A DNA stretch of 64,000 nt from Macrocybe gigantea (lineage: Eukaryota > Basidiomycota > Agaricomycetes > Agaricales > Callistosporiaceae): positions 1,236,642 to 1,300,641 of the forward strand of contig SJRY01000050.1 in the NCBI GenBank assembly GCA_011319805.1, in the 5' to 3' direction. Positions 46,014-57,186 of the stretch are shown here, piece after piece (the first letter of the stretch is position 1; each line of letters opens with the position of its first letter). Under the pieces are notes generated by a model. That model saw only the letters and a list, made by a program, of their open reading frames with translations. It ran no database searches and was not told the origin of the DNA. Made by a program: the position numbers and the translations under genes.

Positions 46014-46654
46014 TATTTTGTCGATTTTTTTTCTTTTCCCTTTTCTCGAATATGACATGGCGATGCAGTAACATTACAATGCGCTGTACATCCCTTCGTA
46101 CAAAAAAGTTTCAAGTAGATTCAAATCAATGTACATAGGTGTCGAGCCCAAAACTGCAAGATCCCGTCCCTCTTCTCATTCGACGTCGGGCGACTGGAAC
46201 AAATGAGACTGATCTCAAATAGCGCGTATCCGAGCGCATCGGTGTTGCCCCTGATGCATCTGCCGAAACGAAAATCCCGGAAGATTCAACCTCCGCCCTC
46301 CTGCCAGCCATGATCATGTTTTTTTTTAATGGAGAAGAGCATCTTATTTCGTCTGCTAGCAGCCTGAATTTCGATCCGACGCCATCAACGGGACGTCTTC
46401 AGGTTCAGCATTCTCGTAGGAAATGTTTAGCCGAAAACATGTGTTTGCGACGGGAGTGGTCAAATCGAACCGAATCTCGTCCTTGTTCCATGCATATCAA
46501 AGAGCGATCGTGAAGAATATCAAGTTTCGCCGCCAATGATATCAAACCGATTGTTGACTCTCTTCGTTTGCTTTCTTCCACGCTTTCCATTTCGCTGTGC
46601 TCCCGTATCGTCGATCCACCACTTTCCCCATGCAATGGACTAAGTGACGATCGA
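46014..46654. other. Convergent intergenic region
   Basis: About 640 bases between two convergent genes, with T runs at 46025-46040 and 46318-46328; no gene seen. Confidence 0.4.
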
Positions 46655-47284
46655 TCAGCATGTTACAGGAAGTTTTAAAGGTCTGAGGTCCACCTTGGCA
46701 GGCGCTGTGCGAATGGCTTCCTGCTGCTTCGCTTTCTCCTCGCTGGTCAGTGGCATGTAATCAGAGCGCTTGATCGGCTAGTGTGTCCGGTTCAGTAGTG
46801 CGAAAGCCGGAGAGAGAAGGGAACAGGCTCTCATACCTCCGCAACATAAATGTTGGGCGCGCCGCCCTCTGCTTTGTTGTTAGACTGCGCGACTGTGAGC
46901 ATCCCGCACTCCGAGCAATATACGTCGTGAGCGCCCTCCCGCCCTTGGCGACCTTCTTTGATCGCCTTGAATATGAATTCACGGGAGTGGACGCCCCGAT
47001 GTATCGCCGTCCAGACCCTGTTTCGAGGTTGGGTGAGACAGCGAGCATGTGGACGGGAAAAAGGGAATACCAGTCGATAAATTCTGTGTACTTCCCACAT
47101 CCCTTGCAAGGACTTGGACGACCTACGACCTTTGTACCTCCGAGTCCGACCTCCTGGAAATCGCGCCCAAACAAGTCGCTCAGACGGAGGTACTCGTCTT
47201 CGGTGATGTACCAAAGATATATGTCGTCGCCTTCAAACGTCTCGAGGAATTTCGTAGGAGGGCGACGTTTGTGTTCGGTCTATA
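46655..47284 (-). CDS. Unknown protein with CxxC...CxxC (zinc-ribbon-like)
   Basis: Three exons. The first contains FEGDDIYLWYITEDEYLRLS and SDLFGRDFQEVGLGG, then SPCKGCGKYTEFIDW (about 47065-47110). The second (about 46845-46985) contains IKEGRQGREGAHDVYCSECG and GGAPNIYVAEV. The last has RSDYMPLTSEEKAKQQEAIR and ends KLPVTC at the stop 46655-46657. The paired CKGCGK and YCSECG motifs can bind one zinc. I do not recognise the family; it looks fungal-specific and intracellular. The start is uncertain: an ATG near 47310 is one base out of frame with the conserved reading. Confidence 0.55.
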
Positions 47285-48634
47285 AATTAGACAATTCATA
47301 CGGGAACCGATATCGGATGGTAAGGACGGACTCGAATGAGTTGGATAGGTTTTTTATTCGTGTTCATTGTTCGTCGCAACTAACGCGGATTGAAAGCTGG
47401 GGGACTAAGGCAAGCCGGGTCTAAGGCGCTCTTTTGAAGCTTGGGCGCCCTGGAAGCAAATCATGAGGTGGTATTAAAACGCTTGTGCAGGGAGTTTTGG
47501 CGCTCAATGAACCTCTTGGGTTCTCGCTAAGCAAGGTGTCCGATAATCGTAATCGGTGCACACCGATGAAGTGCAGAATGAAAAAGAAGGCATAGAAGCT
47601 GTCGGACCAGACAGGTCGAATGGAAGATGTATACCCGTTAAATCAGGAAATGCCTTTGCCACAAGCATTATCACCTGACAAGGGGTCGAAAAAAACTATC
47701 ATGGCTTCAGACGCATCTGCGTCTTGCTGAAGGTCGATGCGGAAAGGTGAATTGACGAAAAGGCGACGACGAGCTTATGCTAAAAATCGTACTCACCTCT
47801 GACAAGCTATACGAACAGGCGTCTATCGTGCTATGTCATTGATGCAGCTACATCAGAAGACCCTGTTCCGCGTGCCTTGAAGCTGAAGCGCTCAAAGCGG
47901 TGAAAGTTAGTGCCGAGGTCAGTTGATTTATGCACAACTGTTAAGAAGCGCTGCGAGTCGCGATATGGAAGATTAGGTATTGGTTCCTTTGGCTTAAGGG
48001 AGAAGGGGGAACACATTGCGTCAGAATGGAGTCAATTGCCGACTCATGTCATTGGTGTCGACGTGATGAATTTTAGCCTCTTCTCGAAGGGCAATATTAA
48101 CTGAGGGCGTGTCAGGAGGCAGAGTCTAGTGTGCCGTCACAGGCTTTGGATCTTAATCGTCAGCAGGGCACTCTTAAAAGAAATGGATGTAAGGTATTAG
48201 TATTACCCGGCAGCAGCCCCTGTACATGGCGAATATGTCAAGGCGTTCGAGAAGCATGAAAAAAAAACGATTCTACAAGTGATTATTCATGCCTAGGACA
48301 TCACAACATCAGCTCCGTTTGGGATAAGTTAGCTCTGAAGCAAGCAAGTCGTGCGCAACAAAATGGTATGAATATGAAAAAGGGACACAGATGAGGTTGT
48401 CAATATCGGTAGATGGATGAAGCTGTACTGAAGGGCTTTGAATAAGGAAGGGAAATGGGTCCAAATCGTCATTATATCGAGTCGTTTCCGGTATGAGGTA
48501 CTATGCAGATTCCTTCTTGTAGTGTGCGGAGGGTCTATGAAAGATCGGAGCTGGTAAAGCTTTCAAAAGTGAGAAGAGTGCACTAGTCGTAGCGCCTTCT
48601 GTTTTGCTGTTTCTCTCTTCAATGACAAAAGAAT
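47285..48634. other. 1.35 kb without a recognised gene
   Basis: Only short frames; a 61-residue minus frame at 47831-48016 has no support. Confidence 0.4.
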
Positions 48635-50094
48635 TCAAGTGGAAAAAAATCCGAGGAGCTTCAGGAAGCCCAGTATGCAGCCGCCAGAGATGATGGGTAA
48701 CGTAAGATTGTCATCCAATGAACCCAAATCTTTTGCAACGAGGAATATCAGTCATGACAGGCAGGCAGAGGCAGAAAGCGTTACACACCTATTGCTTCGG
48801 CGACTCCACTGACCAGACCTGCAACGACAGTGATAGCGCCCAGGCCCAACCATCCAGCAGCGGCTCTGAGCCCCATTCCTCGCCCGAACCAGTCAGACGC
48901 AGAAGGCGATGTGGCAGCGACACCTGTCTCCCATCGCCACGTGACCTCGGAGGGGTCGCGTCTGAATGGGGCAACCCATGTCCAGAAGCTAGCAGCGATG
49001 CAGGCGCCAGTCACGGTCGCGGCGGCGAAGCCGGCGAGGGATTTGCGCGGGGCGAAGGGGATGCGGAGAAGCGGGACACGTGCGGGAGGCGGGGCGTTCT
49101 CGAGCCAAACATTCGGCCAATGGTTGATGCAGCTGTATCAGCCCAGGACAGGCTTGATATGAAATGGCACACGATCAGAAGAAGCAGGATTTGACGTGGC
49201 GAAGGAGTAATGCTCACATAAGAATAGCTACCGTAGCTACATCCAAGGGATAGAAAGTCAATGCAAAATTGACGCCAAGGATGTACCATACGACGCCATT
49301 TATGTTTTCCTATGGTGGCAGACGATAGAGTCGAGTGGATAAGTGAGCTAAAATACTGAAAAGAGACAACCTGCTGACTTTTTCGCTTTCTCGCATCAAG
49401 AATCCAAGGCACTTTTCGTAAGTTCGTTCAAATCGGGGGTATCGGAAACGCATGAAATCTGCAGGTAGAATTACGGCGAGAGCCGTCCAAAGCACGAGTA
49501 TGACGTGTTTCACGTTCCCCTCGGACAGGTAAAGATAGAGGGTGAAGAAACCTGCAGAAGACATTAGAGACTAAGCCAACTTGGCTGTTTCTGATCCTCA
49601 CCAATTGACGAATGCAGCATTTTCCGTGGGATTTCCCAATTAATTTTCTTTTGCTCTTCTCTAATCTGCGTACGCCGTATTTCTTTCCCTTTTAGCGATG
49701 GAGCGCGTTTGATAATCGACGCCGCGCCGTTTGCAGGGCTTGTGACGACCCACAGGTCGGGCGGTTGTTCCTGGTGAGCAAAACCGTTCAAGACACGCTC
49801 GACCTCTTGCAGGTCAGACCGGTCTTCAGATTCGCCCTCCTGCTCCTCAATGTCCATGCTGTCGAGATGTCCTAGACCTTCCAGCGTCTTGATAACTTTT
49901 CGCGTGATATTTTTCACGCCCTTCGGCTCCGTCGAAAGAGGAGCAGCTGTGAAAGTGACTCTAGGAGACGGAGAGCGCTTGCTCGAGAGCGATCTGGAGG
50001 AGGCCGTCGAGAGAGACCGACGGCGACGAGAGGAGGGTGAGGTTGGAGATTGTGCGTCCAGTGTGTGCACCAGAACAGGGTCGCGGGCTGTCAT
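48635..50094 (-). CDS. dgk1: CTP-dependent diacylglycerol kinase, Dgk1-like
   Basis: Makes phosphatidic acid from diacylglycerol with CTP in the ER/nuclear membrane, opposing lipin. The Ser/Arg-rich N-terminus from 50094 (MTARDPVLVHTLDAQSPTSP) is followed by KKINWEIPRKMLHSSIG (about 49600-49650), the start of the catalytic domain. Helices follow: FFTLYLYLSEGNVKHVILVL and AVILPADFMRFRYPRFE. GFLMRESEK is the last clear block before a splice junction; LSWADTAASTIGRMFGS (about 49110-49165), the family's SWxDTxA motif, and AITVVAGLVSGVAEAI lie further on. The last exon ends GGCILGFLKLLGFFST at the stop 48635. Yeast Dgk1 has the same arrangement; the longer middle loop is usual in basidiomycetes. 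Dolichol kinase is the nearest alternative. Confidence 0.8.
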
Positions 50095-51827
50095 GGGTTC
50101 TCGTCCGATACAGTTTGGGGCTTACTATTGCGTGCAATCGTATAGAAGGGCTGAAAGGATGGCGCAAATGATGAGGAGGAGCTGAGGAGACAAGCGGGAG
50201 CAGCGGGGCCGTTGTGGAGGAAAGCGTTCGGACTGTCCACTTCAACGACGCTGGCTTTGTTTGTATTTGTCCTATCCTGTACTCGGGCCACCACCCAACA
50301 AGGCTTGGTTCTCGAAATTTGACTCGTTATTCGCCAATTCGGCCACAATCGTTATGCGACGAACATGGTGAAAGCAAGCTACAGTACTGCGAAGCTGGCC
50401 GTCTGTCATCCTGCTTTTCTTATTGCCGACGGGAGGCCTGACCTTGGCTTGACCACCTCCTTGATCTACAAATGTATCAAACTAGCCCTCTGCGGAAGTG
50501 CGAGGCCCACCGTATGCAACATGCACCATCGCGGTGCATGTGCGTCTTTTGCCTCTGGACCCAGAATATTCTGCCATCAACTGGTACTACAAAGGCTTCA
50601 GACGAAATCTCAAAGATGTGGAGTATCTTCCTGCCGGGACAAGAACTGCCTGCGGTTCGACTCGCTTGGATTATCATGACGGCGAATGTTCTCCTTATAC
50701 TCATTTCATATGATAGAAATGATGCCTCTGCTTGTTGTGGCCCTCGAAAAGCCAGGTCTCTTTTATGGATCAGCGTTCTCAAGTTGCATCCCCTGCGCGA
50801 TGGTCTCCTATCACTCAGCAGCGCAGACATGCAATTCCGCACTCGTCCTCCTGGCCGCCCTTCAACGCGGTTCTTCTCCCGTTCTCGAGCATCAGCTCAG
50901 TTGCCAAGCAGGAAGCATCCGGGGTACTGACAACGCCATCCGCGGTGCGCTTCAGCTGATCGAGGCCGTTATCGAGAGTAGCTGACTGGGCCGAAAGCTG
51001 GTTAAGTTCGTTCACAATATCATCAACGGTTTTAGTGTCCATAGCTGATTTCCAAAAAAGCATAGGTAGAAGGGGTTTTGATGATAAGATGCATGCTCGT
51101 TCTGTTATATTTTATACGGCTGCCGACGCCATGAGCAGTCCTGGTTTGACCACGGTCCTGTATTCCTCGCGTACCAAGACGCCACCAATAGGTTTGCACA
51201 GCTTTCTCCATTGGGAAGTTATCAGTCGACAGAACGATTGTCGCGCATGACCCAATCCCTGAACGGCGCCAGCACTCACCGGTCAGACCCTTCATAGGCG
51301 TCCTTCCGTTCTTCCATTCCTCCTGCATGACAATGTGACATTGTGTATTGTTCACAATGTACTTCCGATGTAACATGCATTCGCGACACATGTCTGACCC
51401 TTGCATATACAGTGTTCGGTACGTCACTGATTGGATGTCGGAGAGGACTCACATCACCTTCTCCAGACCACGACTTCTTCGTTTCCGGCCAGGACCCCCT
51501 GGCTGTTTTCTTTTTCCGTGCCTAATCAGGGCTTGCAGCCCAAGCCTTTTATTGGCATTCCTTTTTCCGTCAGATGAAAAAGTTGGACACTGCGGTGATC
51601 TACCAGATACTTCTGACAGCTGCCTTTCTTGAGATCTCTCAGAAGGTCTCTGATGCCGAAAACTGTGGAGTTTCGGTTAAGTCCTTGTCACGTAGGTACG
51701 TGGAATCCGTCGGAAATGGGGGCTCTGATACTCATTGGTCACTTCTCAGATATAAAATGGTAGTCGCCTGTGTCAGCCTTATTAGACCATCGACCCTCTG
51801 AAACCCGACAAGCACTATCCAATCAAC
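50095..51827. other. Region with a possible degenerate minus-strand gene
   Basis: 1.7 kb upstream of the first pore-former-like gene. On the minus strand an open stretch from 51042 (MDTKTVDDIVNELNQLSAQS) is coiled-coil-like. Another near 50477-50640 contains KILHIFEISSEAF, loosely like an F-box, but the pieces do not connect and soon stop. I regard it as a decayed or spurious F-box-type gene. Confidence 0.25.
51751..51757 (+). promoter_or_regulatory. TATA box of pore-former-like gene 1
   Basis: TATAAAA 77 bases before the ATG at 51828. The paralogue at 57187 has the same TATAAAAT element at a similar distance. Confidence 0.55.
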
Positions 51828-53397
51828 ATGCCCACACTCACTTACGAGGAAGCTCTCGCGAGACTCGAGCGTTGGCAGTCCGGAAAGATCTCAGACGATG
51901 AAAAAATCGAATTCCTTCAAACCGCGATCAACGACCTTAAGGACCCGCAAAACATTGCGGAATTCAAGGCAAACATTTCAGATCTCGCAACTGCCGCGGT
52001 GAACACAGACGAGGCTTTCGACAAGGTCAATCGGACTTTGAAGGACTTCGTCAGAGATTATGGATCGCAGTTTCCTGAAATGAATGGTTACCAGCAACGC
52101 TGGGAAGGTTATAAAAATGTGAGTTTATCTTCCTCTACATGTCCACGTCATGCTGAAATTTGTATCAGCGATGGACGAGCCTCATCTGGACCTCAAGGGA
52201 CTTTGCCTCGAAGACCAGTGCTAGTTATAAGGGTACATGCAATGTCCTGCTCTATTCACATCGGGCTAATATCATGCCTGTAGAATATGACCAGATTTTC
52301 CTCCAAATGGTAGAGAAGGTTGAAACTAAAGAGGATATGGCAGACGCGGCCGAAGCATTGAACCGCTACAGCGTTGGTTTTGATCCATACATTTACCTTT
52401 GCGCTATGACAATATTCTTTCATTTTACAGCAACAGCTGCCGACCGACATCCCGCCGGACTTTTCTCAGAAGTTCTTGGACCTGAGGAGGGACGTTGAAG
52501 AGTACCAGAAGGACTTCAAGCAATATTGCAAGGATAAAGGTACAGAGTTAGAAAGAGAAGCAGAACAACTGAGGGACGACATCAATACCCTCGAAACCCA
52601 AATTGAAGAGTGCGTCTTATTGCGAGTAGTCTTCTTTCACGTCGATGACTATTATGCCATAGACTTGATAAGAAGGTATGCGACATCTCAAACCTCACGC
52701 GTACTCATCCTGACGGCGCTTTCTTCAGGTTAAAGATGCCACATTAGCTTTGGAGATCGCCGCATGGTGGGGGGTATGCGTCTTCGTCGATTTTGGCGGC
52801 CAGTCACTAACACTTGTCGCTCAGCTTGTGGGTGCAGCAATCGCCGGCTCGGTGCTTGCAGCTTTCACTAAACAGAGGAATGGTAAGCTGGGGACGCCTG
52901 CCACACTGTATGCATCTGATCATCATTTCGACATACCAGACAAGAAGAAGGAGCTCGCGGATAAACAAGCCAAACTCGAGGACGTCAACAAGAAACAGGT
53001 GGCATTGGCGCACATTCAGAGCACTTTCGACGGTTTAGACCCCGATATCAAGCTTATCTGTGACACCCTCAACCTCTTCTCTACAACATGGGCTGGGGTA
53101 AGATGCTATTCACAACCTCCATACCCGTCCTTCCACTGAAGATGATGGCGTTCAGTTCCATAGCGAGGCTCTCCAGTTTTCAGATATACTCAAGAAATTG
53201 CCAGACACTCAGTACCCACTGGTGAGCATATCGCTCCAACGTCCTGAGAATATTCGAATGAGTAGGCTAATGGAACGCTCAGGAATTCCGCTTACGCGTC
53301 CAGCTCGCCAGGGAGACTGCTTCTCCACTTCAACAGTCGTTAGAAGAATATGCGACCAAGATTCACAACGGTGTCTTCCACAAAATATCTGCGTAAA
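51828..53397 (+). CDS. Alpha-helical pore-former-like protein 1 (HBL/NHE/ClyA-like plan)
   Basis: Nine or ten exons, about 355-360 residues, almost all helical. N-terminal helical half: EEALARLERWQSGKISDDEK, DEAFDKVNRTLKDFV, QRWEGYKN (exon 1 ends at 52118), WTSRDFASKTSASYK, EYDQIFLQMVEKVETKEDMA and DFSQKFLDLRRDVEEYQKDF. A single hydrophobic stretch at about residues 216-243 (LALEIAAWW, then GAAIAGSVLAAF) is followed by a second coiled half (KKKELADKQAKLEDVNKKQ, GLDPDIKLICDTLNLFSTTW) and LARETASPLQQSLEEYA at the end. Length, two long helical halves and one central hydrophobic head are the plan of the ClyA/HBL/NHE alpha pore formers; this is inference from architecture, not from recognised homology. 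No signal peptide. All exons join without frame breaks. A 13-base exon near 52670 is shared with gene 2. Confidence 0.65.
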
Positions 53398-54096
53398 CGG
53401 GCGTAACTGTGAAGGCGTTGAAGAATTATGAATTTTTACTTCTCAGACTGTTTTGTACTTCAAATCGACTGGCAGAAATACGATCGTTTTCGTCTCCCAA
53501 CAACTAATTTCTGTCAGCGCATACCATGAGCATCTAATCTAAACTTTACTACGCTGCGGTACTTCTACGGCTTGGGTTTGTCGTCGGCCAACTGTCATGC
53601 ATATGCCAATGAGACAGACAAGAGCTTGTTCCAAGCATTACGCCTCAGACACAACGTTGGTCGCAGCGGCTGGAAGACTGTTGTGATATACTTCATAGGG
53701 CACTGATCATTGACAGAGATGTTCCGGGAAGCAATTTCCTTTGCAGACAGCGATGGGCCGTCTGCAAGCTTGAATCAAAGCATACATTGGCGAAACACTT
53801 GGGGATAATCGTACCGTTAAATACCTTACATTTAATTATGTACTACTTACATACTGTACATACAAGTATTGTGAGAGATAGCGCTACCAGAATTAGTAGA
53901 TATATCTGAGCGGATAGGTGCGTAAGAGCGAATGTTCGGAGCGTATGCTTAGCAATTCATGGCGTGAAAAAATGCAATAGATGCCAAATAATGAAGGAAA
54001 AACAAGTGACAATCGGGAAATGTGTCGGGAAAGCAGCGGCGTATATGCCGCTGCCTAATGATAAAAAGTGAGAAGTGGTCCGTATCCTTCATGATG
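53398..54096. other. Intergenic, no gene seen
   Basis: About 700 bases between convergent genes; AT-rich, nothing supported. Confidence 0.4.
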
Positions 54097-54946
54097 TCAC
54101 TGTTGCCCAGGCAAACCCCCATCCGAAGTGCCTGCGCAAGTGCCAGACGATGCGGATTCGACGTCCCATATCCACTCTGCGAGATATCTCGACCATGATG
54201 ACGCATCCTGATCATACCGAAGATCGCTCGTAGAGAGGTCCGCGGATGCTGCGGAGTCTGAAGGACTCTGAGTCGAGCCGTAGAATGAGGTCGGGGAAGA
54301 GGAAATCGAGAGGTTGGAAGGAGATGACCATGACTGGTCAGACGCGTTATTCGATGGTGTTGAGCTACTGCCACCAGAGAACTCTGCAACAGAATTCGCG
54401 GCAGGCGAAGCAGTGGCAATATCGGTTTCTTGAGAGTTAGTAGTGGCAATGGTGACGCGATCATGGGCCGATAGGCGGAAGGTCAACATATGTTCTTCCC
54501 ATGGTTTGGGTCGTCGCTTGGAGGATTTCTTCTGCGAGCCTCCCGCAGAGGAAGAGGTGCCCGCCTTCCTCGCTTTCTTCGAGGACCCGGATTTTTTATC
54601 GCTGGCCTGCTCTCGAACGCCCGACACAGAGTTGTAGACCTTGCAAGACTTGAGATGACGTTTCAGATAGTACTTGTCACCGCCGGCACGCGTGAAACTG
54701 GTGGCATTGGTCAGTCGATGTTCTGGTTGCACTTCCTGGAACCGCCAACCTTTTACCACAATAAGGGCATGTCCCCGGGATTCTAAGGCGTGCAGGTTTG
54801 ATATTGTTGGGCCCGGGTGTACTCATCGACCATTGCTGTGTGTTGTTAGGTTCATGTGAATGAGGAATGACGGTAGGAATTGTAAAGGAAGGGTCGATAT
54901 TGGTCGCGTGGTTGCAATGGGCATCAAGAAGCAATGAAGCAGTCAT
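54097..54946 (-). CDS. Zinc-finger (C2H2/C2HC-like) protein
   Basis: The start at 54946 gives MTASLLLDAHCNHATNIDPS. A single finger follows, formed by CPYCGK near 54760 and DKYYLKRHLKSC near 54640-54675, with an unusually long loop between the Cys and His pairs. After it comes a basic, Ser-rich region (KKSGSSKKARKAG, KKSSKRRPKPWEEH) that could be a nuclear localisation signal. The C-terminal half is Ser/Thr/Asp-rich and ends GGLPGQQ at 54097. A run of four A near 54758 puts the two halves of the finger out of frame by one base; three A would join them. Probably a nuclear DNA-binding protein. It lies between the two pore-former-like genes. Confidence 0.55.
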
Positions 54947-55075
54947 GGTAGAGGATGGTACTTTGGTATTTGAGAAAGAAAGAGTAAGAATATGGAGAAA
55001 TGCCCTCTGAAGTTGATAATGAACAAGTTCGTAATGCTGGAGGAAAGAGAACACTGGCACGGTATGAAAGTGAGA

Positions 55076-56110
55076 TCACGTGATCGAGCGCGAACCAAAC
55101 ATACCCCATATTGCACTTGCTGTGCAATAGACGCATAGAGCGCAAATGGGTCCTGTTGACACCAGAAGAAGACGCAGAGCATGTGCGAGCCTGTCGCGGT
55201 CAATGATCGATATTGCAAATGGGTGGCACGACAGCAGCAGGGCAATGAACCATGCCAAAGTACGTGTCGTGTTTTGACAGACGCGACACCGCGCAAAGGC
55301 AGATCGTATGACGCTGATATAGACACCGAACGCTGCAGCGAAACCCAGAGCTAGCAGTAGCAACATTTCCTGCAGCCCTGGCACGACGCGATCAAAGTTC
55401 CAAGAGGCAGAAAAGCTGAACATCATTGCAGATGCGCGTCGCCTTTTCTCAGTCCGAACCGGTGACCTATTACTGGTGTTGCATAATTGCCCAGTCGCTC
55501 ACATAACGAAGCGAACGCGTTAGGACCTGTGCGCGACACATTTATGTGTATGGCAGGATCAGAAGCTGCTCATATGGGTGAGAATGAGATGTTTTCTTTC
55601 ATGTCATTGCGTATACTCACTCAGAGGTCTTGGATGGACACAAAATACTCATCGACATTACTATAAGAAGATTCGGTACTGCTCGAATAACAGGTGACAT
55701 TGACGCTGGCCATCCATTGGAACGCCTTGTTCACTTCACCAGAGCATGGCTTGTTTACGGCCAGTATCGGAGAAATGACCAAGAATATCGCTATAACGGT
55801 GTTGGCTGCAGGTGGTCGAAAGCTTGTCAAGGCTCTAAAAGCAAGTCTAGGAGGGGCGCCAACGTGGAACTACTGGCAGTCGGGTTAGGCTGCTTCTCTT
55901 GCACGCATCGAATAACGTCTAAGAATCGATATGAGGGCACTATAGAAGCGTTGAACGCGTTAGTAACGTTGGTGGCACGGTGGTTTGGATTTGTTGTAAC
56001 GGTCACGATAGGCGCGTCACAGCCTGGCTGACGACAACCGGCGAATCCCGACGCGTCGCGTCTTGTGCCGCTCTCAATTCCACGTTCATTGGCGTTGAGT
56101 CGTTCATAAA
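55076..56110 (-). CDS. Possible multi-helix membrane protein
   Basis: The upstream part (about 55830-56060) reads CDAPIVTVTTNPNHRATNVT and FNASIVPSYRFLDVIRC, with N-glycosylation sites. A hydrophobic stretch NTVIAIFLVISPILAV follows near 55760-55810. After an intron, 55426-55076 holds helices MLLLLALGFAAAFGVYISVI, LAWFIALLLSCHPFAISII and LRLLLVSTGPICALCVYCTA. The chain needs at least one frame correction near 55820, and neither end is fixed. Lineage-specific membrane protein at best. Confidence 0.35.
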
Positions 56111-57186
56111 ATCATAAAGATTCCACTGTCCGACTTTCAAGGTAATGCAGTATTACAAATCGGTACAGCCCAATGGAAGTAATCCTACTTACTTTTGTCG
56201 GTTTCAATCAGGTCGGACTTAGAAAAGCCCCGTAGGTGCATGCTACTTCCTGGAAGCGTACACAAATCTGATGCATTCCTGCTTTTGAGCTTACCATTAA
56301 CGTGTGCCTTCATGCATCTCAGCAGCTTAGTTTCATGACTAGTGCCCATGGCCTACACGTGCGTCTTTTAGGCCTCGATGAGTCGACACTCTGGATATTA
56401 ATGACGTTTCACACGGCGGAAGATCAGAATTCCAGGATCTCATGAAGTGTACACCCGACGAGTCATCTAAACGGATGAATCCAATCAGATTTGTTCAATC
56501 CATCAGTGCAAAATGCTCAAGCCGGACATGATGAAAGCACTGTAAACCGTGGCATTCGAAATGTTCGGTGACAATATCCCTGAACGCCAACATACAAAGA
56601 AGATCGGGCTTACAACTTCCGACATTCCATCTAGGGTACCATCCCGGGCCGAATGTATTTCTTTACCTCTTCCCTTCAGATCTAATGGCTGGATATAACG
56701 CAGCGCGAAGCAATGATCCAAAGATAATGGACCTCGTGCCGACGTTCGCTCCGCAATGTCTTCCATCATTCATTCTGAATGTCACTGGATGCTGCACTTT
56801 GCCACCTGTTGTTCGCGTCCGGGCCTCTTCGCGCCGATCCCAAACCAGTAAAGTACCTGTGAAGTATTCGCGACTGCTCCTTGATCAATGCCTCGACGAT
56901 GCCATCCTCTATCCTTGAAGGCATTTTTGTGACAGGAGCACCAAGCGAAGGGTCAGTCCTTCCCTTCTGGCAACTTCCGCCACTAGCACTTCATCGATCC
57001 GAAATTACTCGAACACCGAACTTCGCGTAATGCGAATTTTTTTCGCGCTCTCCTAAACCCAATTACACGATGTGTCATGAGCTGCTGACCGCCGTCGAGT
57101 ATAAAATATGGCATGGACGACGCTACCTTTCATTCAGCATCCACCTCAGGACTTAATCCCCTCACTGCACTGAATACCAGTTTGCA
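56111..57186. other. Promoter-side region of pore-former-like gene 2
   Basis: About 1.1 kb without a supported gene; contains the TATA box at 57100. Confidence 0.4.
57100..57107 (+). promoter_or_regulatory. TATA box of pore-former-like gene 2
   Basis: TATAAAAT 87 bases before the ATG at 57187. Confidence 0.55.
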